Shown here: positions 61,789 through 64,000 of the stretch, piece after piece
How positions within the stretch are numbered: the first letter of the stretch is position 1
How the letters are laid out: each line of letters begins with the position of its first letter
NCBI GenBank assembly: GCA_013365325.1
Contig: JABVXV010000072.1
Span: 124,001-188,000, forward strand
DNA length: 64,000 bases
From: Dipetalonema caudispina
Taxonomy: Eukaryota; Nematoda; Chromadorea; Rhabditida; Onchocercidae
Direction of reading: 5' to 3'
Made by a program: the position numbers and the translations under genes
The notes under the pieces: generated by a model
The model's input: only the letters and a program-made list of their open reading frames with translations
Databases searched by the model: none
Told to the model about the DNA's origin: nothing

Positions 61789-62936
61789 AGTATAATAATT
61801 TTATGTTTAAATTTCTCGAAAAATTAGTGATATTAATATCAAAATTGCTGGATGAATAATGTTGTAGGAGTAGAGAACATGTCGTTAATAGGAACAGATG
61901 TAGTATTATTGTATAAATAATGATGAAAATTTTATGAATGAAAACAAGTCATTGTTAATGGAAGATGATATAGTATTGCTATATAAAATAAATAAGAAGA
62001 GAGAGTAAAGTTATATGGAAGAGAACATAATGCTTTTTATATGAGCAAAATGGAATGAGGTAGTAATTTTTATGATTGACAAAAAAAGATACATTTTAAT
62101 ACGAATAGAAGGAAGAGATGTCTGGTTAATTGCATATGGGAAAATTCTCAAGGAAGGCAGTATCTTATTATAAAATGTAATAGTCTTTATTTCAATTGAA
62201 TTTTAGTGAAGTGTATGGATTCATGCACTGTTAATGCTTATTGACTCTACATTATATGTATGTATACTTTATTGTTTGCACTTCCAAATGTGTTTGCTTG
62301 GGTTGCGAAAGTTGATTGGTTGGTAATTCAATCTTTTTTTTCGTCATTAATGCAAAATGAATGCAAATTAAAGTTCCATACATCCCAGCAAGTTTCATTA
62401 TAAATCGTTAGATAGGTAATGATTCACTTTTTTGTCAGGTTGGACTGTGATTCAATGCACCGTTATGATGTGAGAGTTATCTTTACTTGAGATGCATATA
62501 TTTTATGCTACAAAACATTGATTTCTTCTCCTGCATAAAACATTAGCTGAAAGTTGAAAAGCAAATGACGTATATTTCAAAACGAATCATTTAACAATCT
62601 ATAATTTCTTCCTTTCCAAATTAACCGATCGTTTTTTTCTCTATCAAATTAGTCCTTTATTCGAATTTATTCAATTTGGTTCATTTTATTTCTCATTTGC
62701 GGTATTATTTATAGAAACACAGTGTAACGAAAAAAAAGTCGATATTCATTACATGTTGTAGGTTAGAGTGTCTTTTTATTATTTTGGTAATACTTATTGA
62801 TTATATTTATTTTTATGGATATATTACATGAAATTTTGGTGACTATTATATCTATTATTTGTTCGTATTTTATATTAATTTGTTTTTACTTCATCCGGTA
62901 TATATTTGGATTAAATTTTATTTTATTCAAGTATAG
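61741..62936. other. Gene-poor region
   Basis: Long T tract at 61757-61783, otherwise AT-rich, no supported feature. Confidence 0.5.
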
Positions 62937-62952
62937 GTTTATTTATTTATTT

Positions 62953-62996
<44 letters not shown>

Positions 62997-62999
62997 TTC
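62937..62999. repeat. (TTTA)n tetranucleotide repeat
   Basis: About 15 TTTA units with one ATT interruption. Confidence 0.95.
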
Positions 63000-64000
63000 A
63001 AAATAAATGATGCATCAAGGCGATGGGAAGACCCCTCTCATGTTCCTTTTCACCTTTTCCTTGTATTTAGTTTGTTTTCCGCCACGTCATTTGTCACTGT
63101 AATGATAAGTTTTCCAGTCATTTTGATTCGTAAGGACAGTTTCGTTTTACGAATGCTGCAAGGTGGAAAAAGAAGAAAAAGTATTTGTGCTCAAATTAGT
63201 TTTTTCTTTTTCATTCTTAAATTTTAAAGACGAAAAATAAATTTTCGTAATATTTATAAGTGATAAGTTACGTTCGATGATATTATCCAAGATGAAGGTC
63301 TTTTTTTTTCTCCTCAATAGCATACGTCATTTTGAAGTAAACGATAACGAACAATAGATGAGAAAATAGGAAAGAATGTTTGAAAATCGTTCCATTATCA
63401 TTGAAAAGCCGAAAAAATTTTCCAAAAGTATATTTTGCGTGTAACTTTTTTTCTCCCTCCTCACCGAAAAGGATGGCGAGAATATTTTGTTCCATTTTTT
63501 TTTTTTTTTTTTTATTTTTTTTTTTTTTTTTTCGTTAAATTTAAAAAAAAAAAAAGGACAACAGTGAAAAGGATGGATCGATATTGATTGTATGTAATTG
63601 ATGTGACAGTTGCTTGCTCATTTAGTAAGCATTCTCTATGGATATGATTTTACATATGTAAATAAGTAAATATATAAAATATATATATATATATTTCTTT
63701 TGAACAAAACTTTTATGAAGAACAGAATAAAATTTGAGAATATAGAATGATTTTTTTTTCATCATTTTGAGTTCACCCCAAACTCCCTTTTCTTATTTCT
63801 CTCCCTCTCTCCTTCTCTCTCTATGTTTTTCAATTTTCCTTTTTAGTTATCCATTCTTCAATGATTACTTCTTCAGTTCAGTTTTTTTTTTTTTTTTTTT
63901 CATGTATAAAGAGATATATAATTAGTTGCAGTTTGTATAATCTAAAATTGATTTCATAGATTATGTACTAAATGATTAAAATGAGCAATTAGTTATTTTA
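63000..64000. other. Gene-poor region to window end
   Basis: A poly-T tract at about 63495-63532 is followed closely by a poly-A tract (63543-63555), giving a potential fold-back. A TA run lies at about 63678-63695. The minus-strand ORF at 63283-63495 is not supported. Confidence 0.5.

Overview
This is a nuclear window from a nematode, most likely a filarial (Onchocercidae) or closely related spirurid worm. The evidence is an AT-rich genome with long poly-T/poly-A tracts, GT-AG introns of roughly 0.2-1 kb ending in nematode-type TTTCAG acceptors, candidate trans-splice acceptors just upstream of start codons, and genes whose exons translate to conserved animal proteins with nematode-like features. 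The genus cannot be fixed from the sequence alone. There is no prokaryotic, plasmid or phage signature, no rRNA and no tRNA that I could support. The gene models below were assembled by eye, matching splice sites and reading-frame phase.

Left, gene-dense part (1-42 kb). The 3' portion of a Thr-rich/Pro-Gly-rich secreted-type nematode protein (exons 231-5494, +) converges on NAA40, the histone H4/H2A N-terminal acetyltransferase (9126-7052, -). After a 0.56 kb TTA microsatellite come five plus-strand genes: TDRD3 (OB-fold + Tudor, 11318-16425), ISCA1 (mitochondrial Fe-S assembly, 17200-18403), RPS30 as a ubiquitin-like fusion (20245-21399), an AROS/RPS19BP1 homologue (21926-23549), and a small proline-rich single-pass membrane protein (24445-26795). 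An ADO-type thiol dioxygenase (29990-28298, -) faces them. A protein O-xylosyltransferase of the SQV-6/XYLT type with a WSC domain (33181-39981, +) starts glycosaminoglycan chains.

Right, gene-poor part (42-64 kb). A plausible first coding exon at 41992-42068 opens about 22 kb of AT-rich DNA with no firm gene. It holds microsatellites, degenerate minisatellites, an inverted broken copy of xylosyltransferase exon 11 (43186-43342, -) bordered by direct repeats, some hairpins, and a few candidate exons (about 59.75, 60.35 and 61.5 kb). The 60.35 kb exon fits the splice phase of the 41992 exon, so this part may be one long gene with giant introns.

Functional themes: small-subunit ribosome biogenesis (RPS30 beside AROS), chromatin and RNA regulation (NAA40, TDRD3), Fe-S/oxygen chemistry (ISCA1, ADO) and extracellular matrix (XYLT and the first gene). 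I found no clear new multi-gene system. The strongest unusual items are the duplicated, inverted xylosyltransferase exon fragment, the RPS30-AROS pair, and the possible giant-intron gene on the right.
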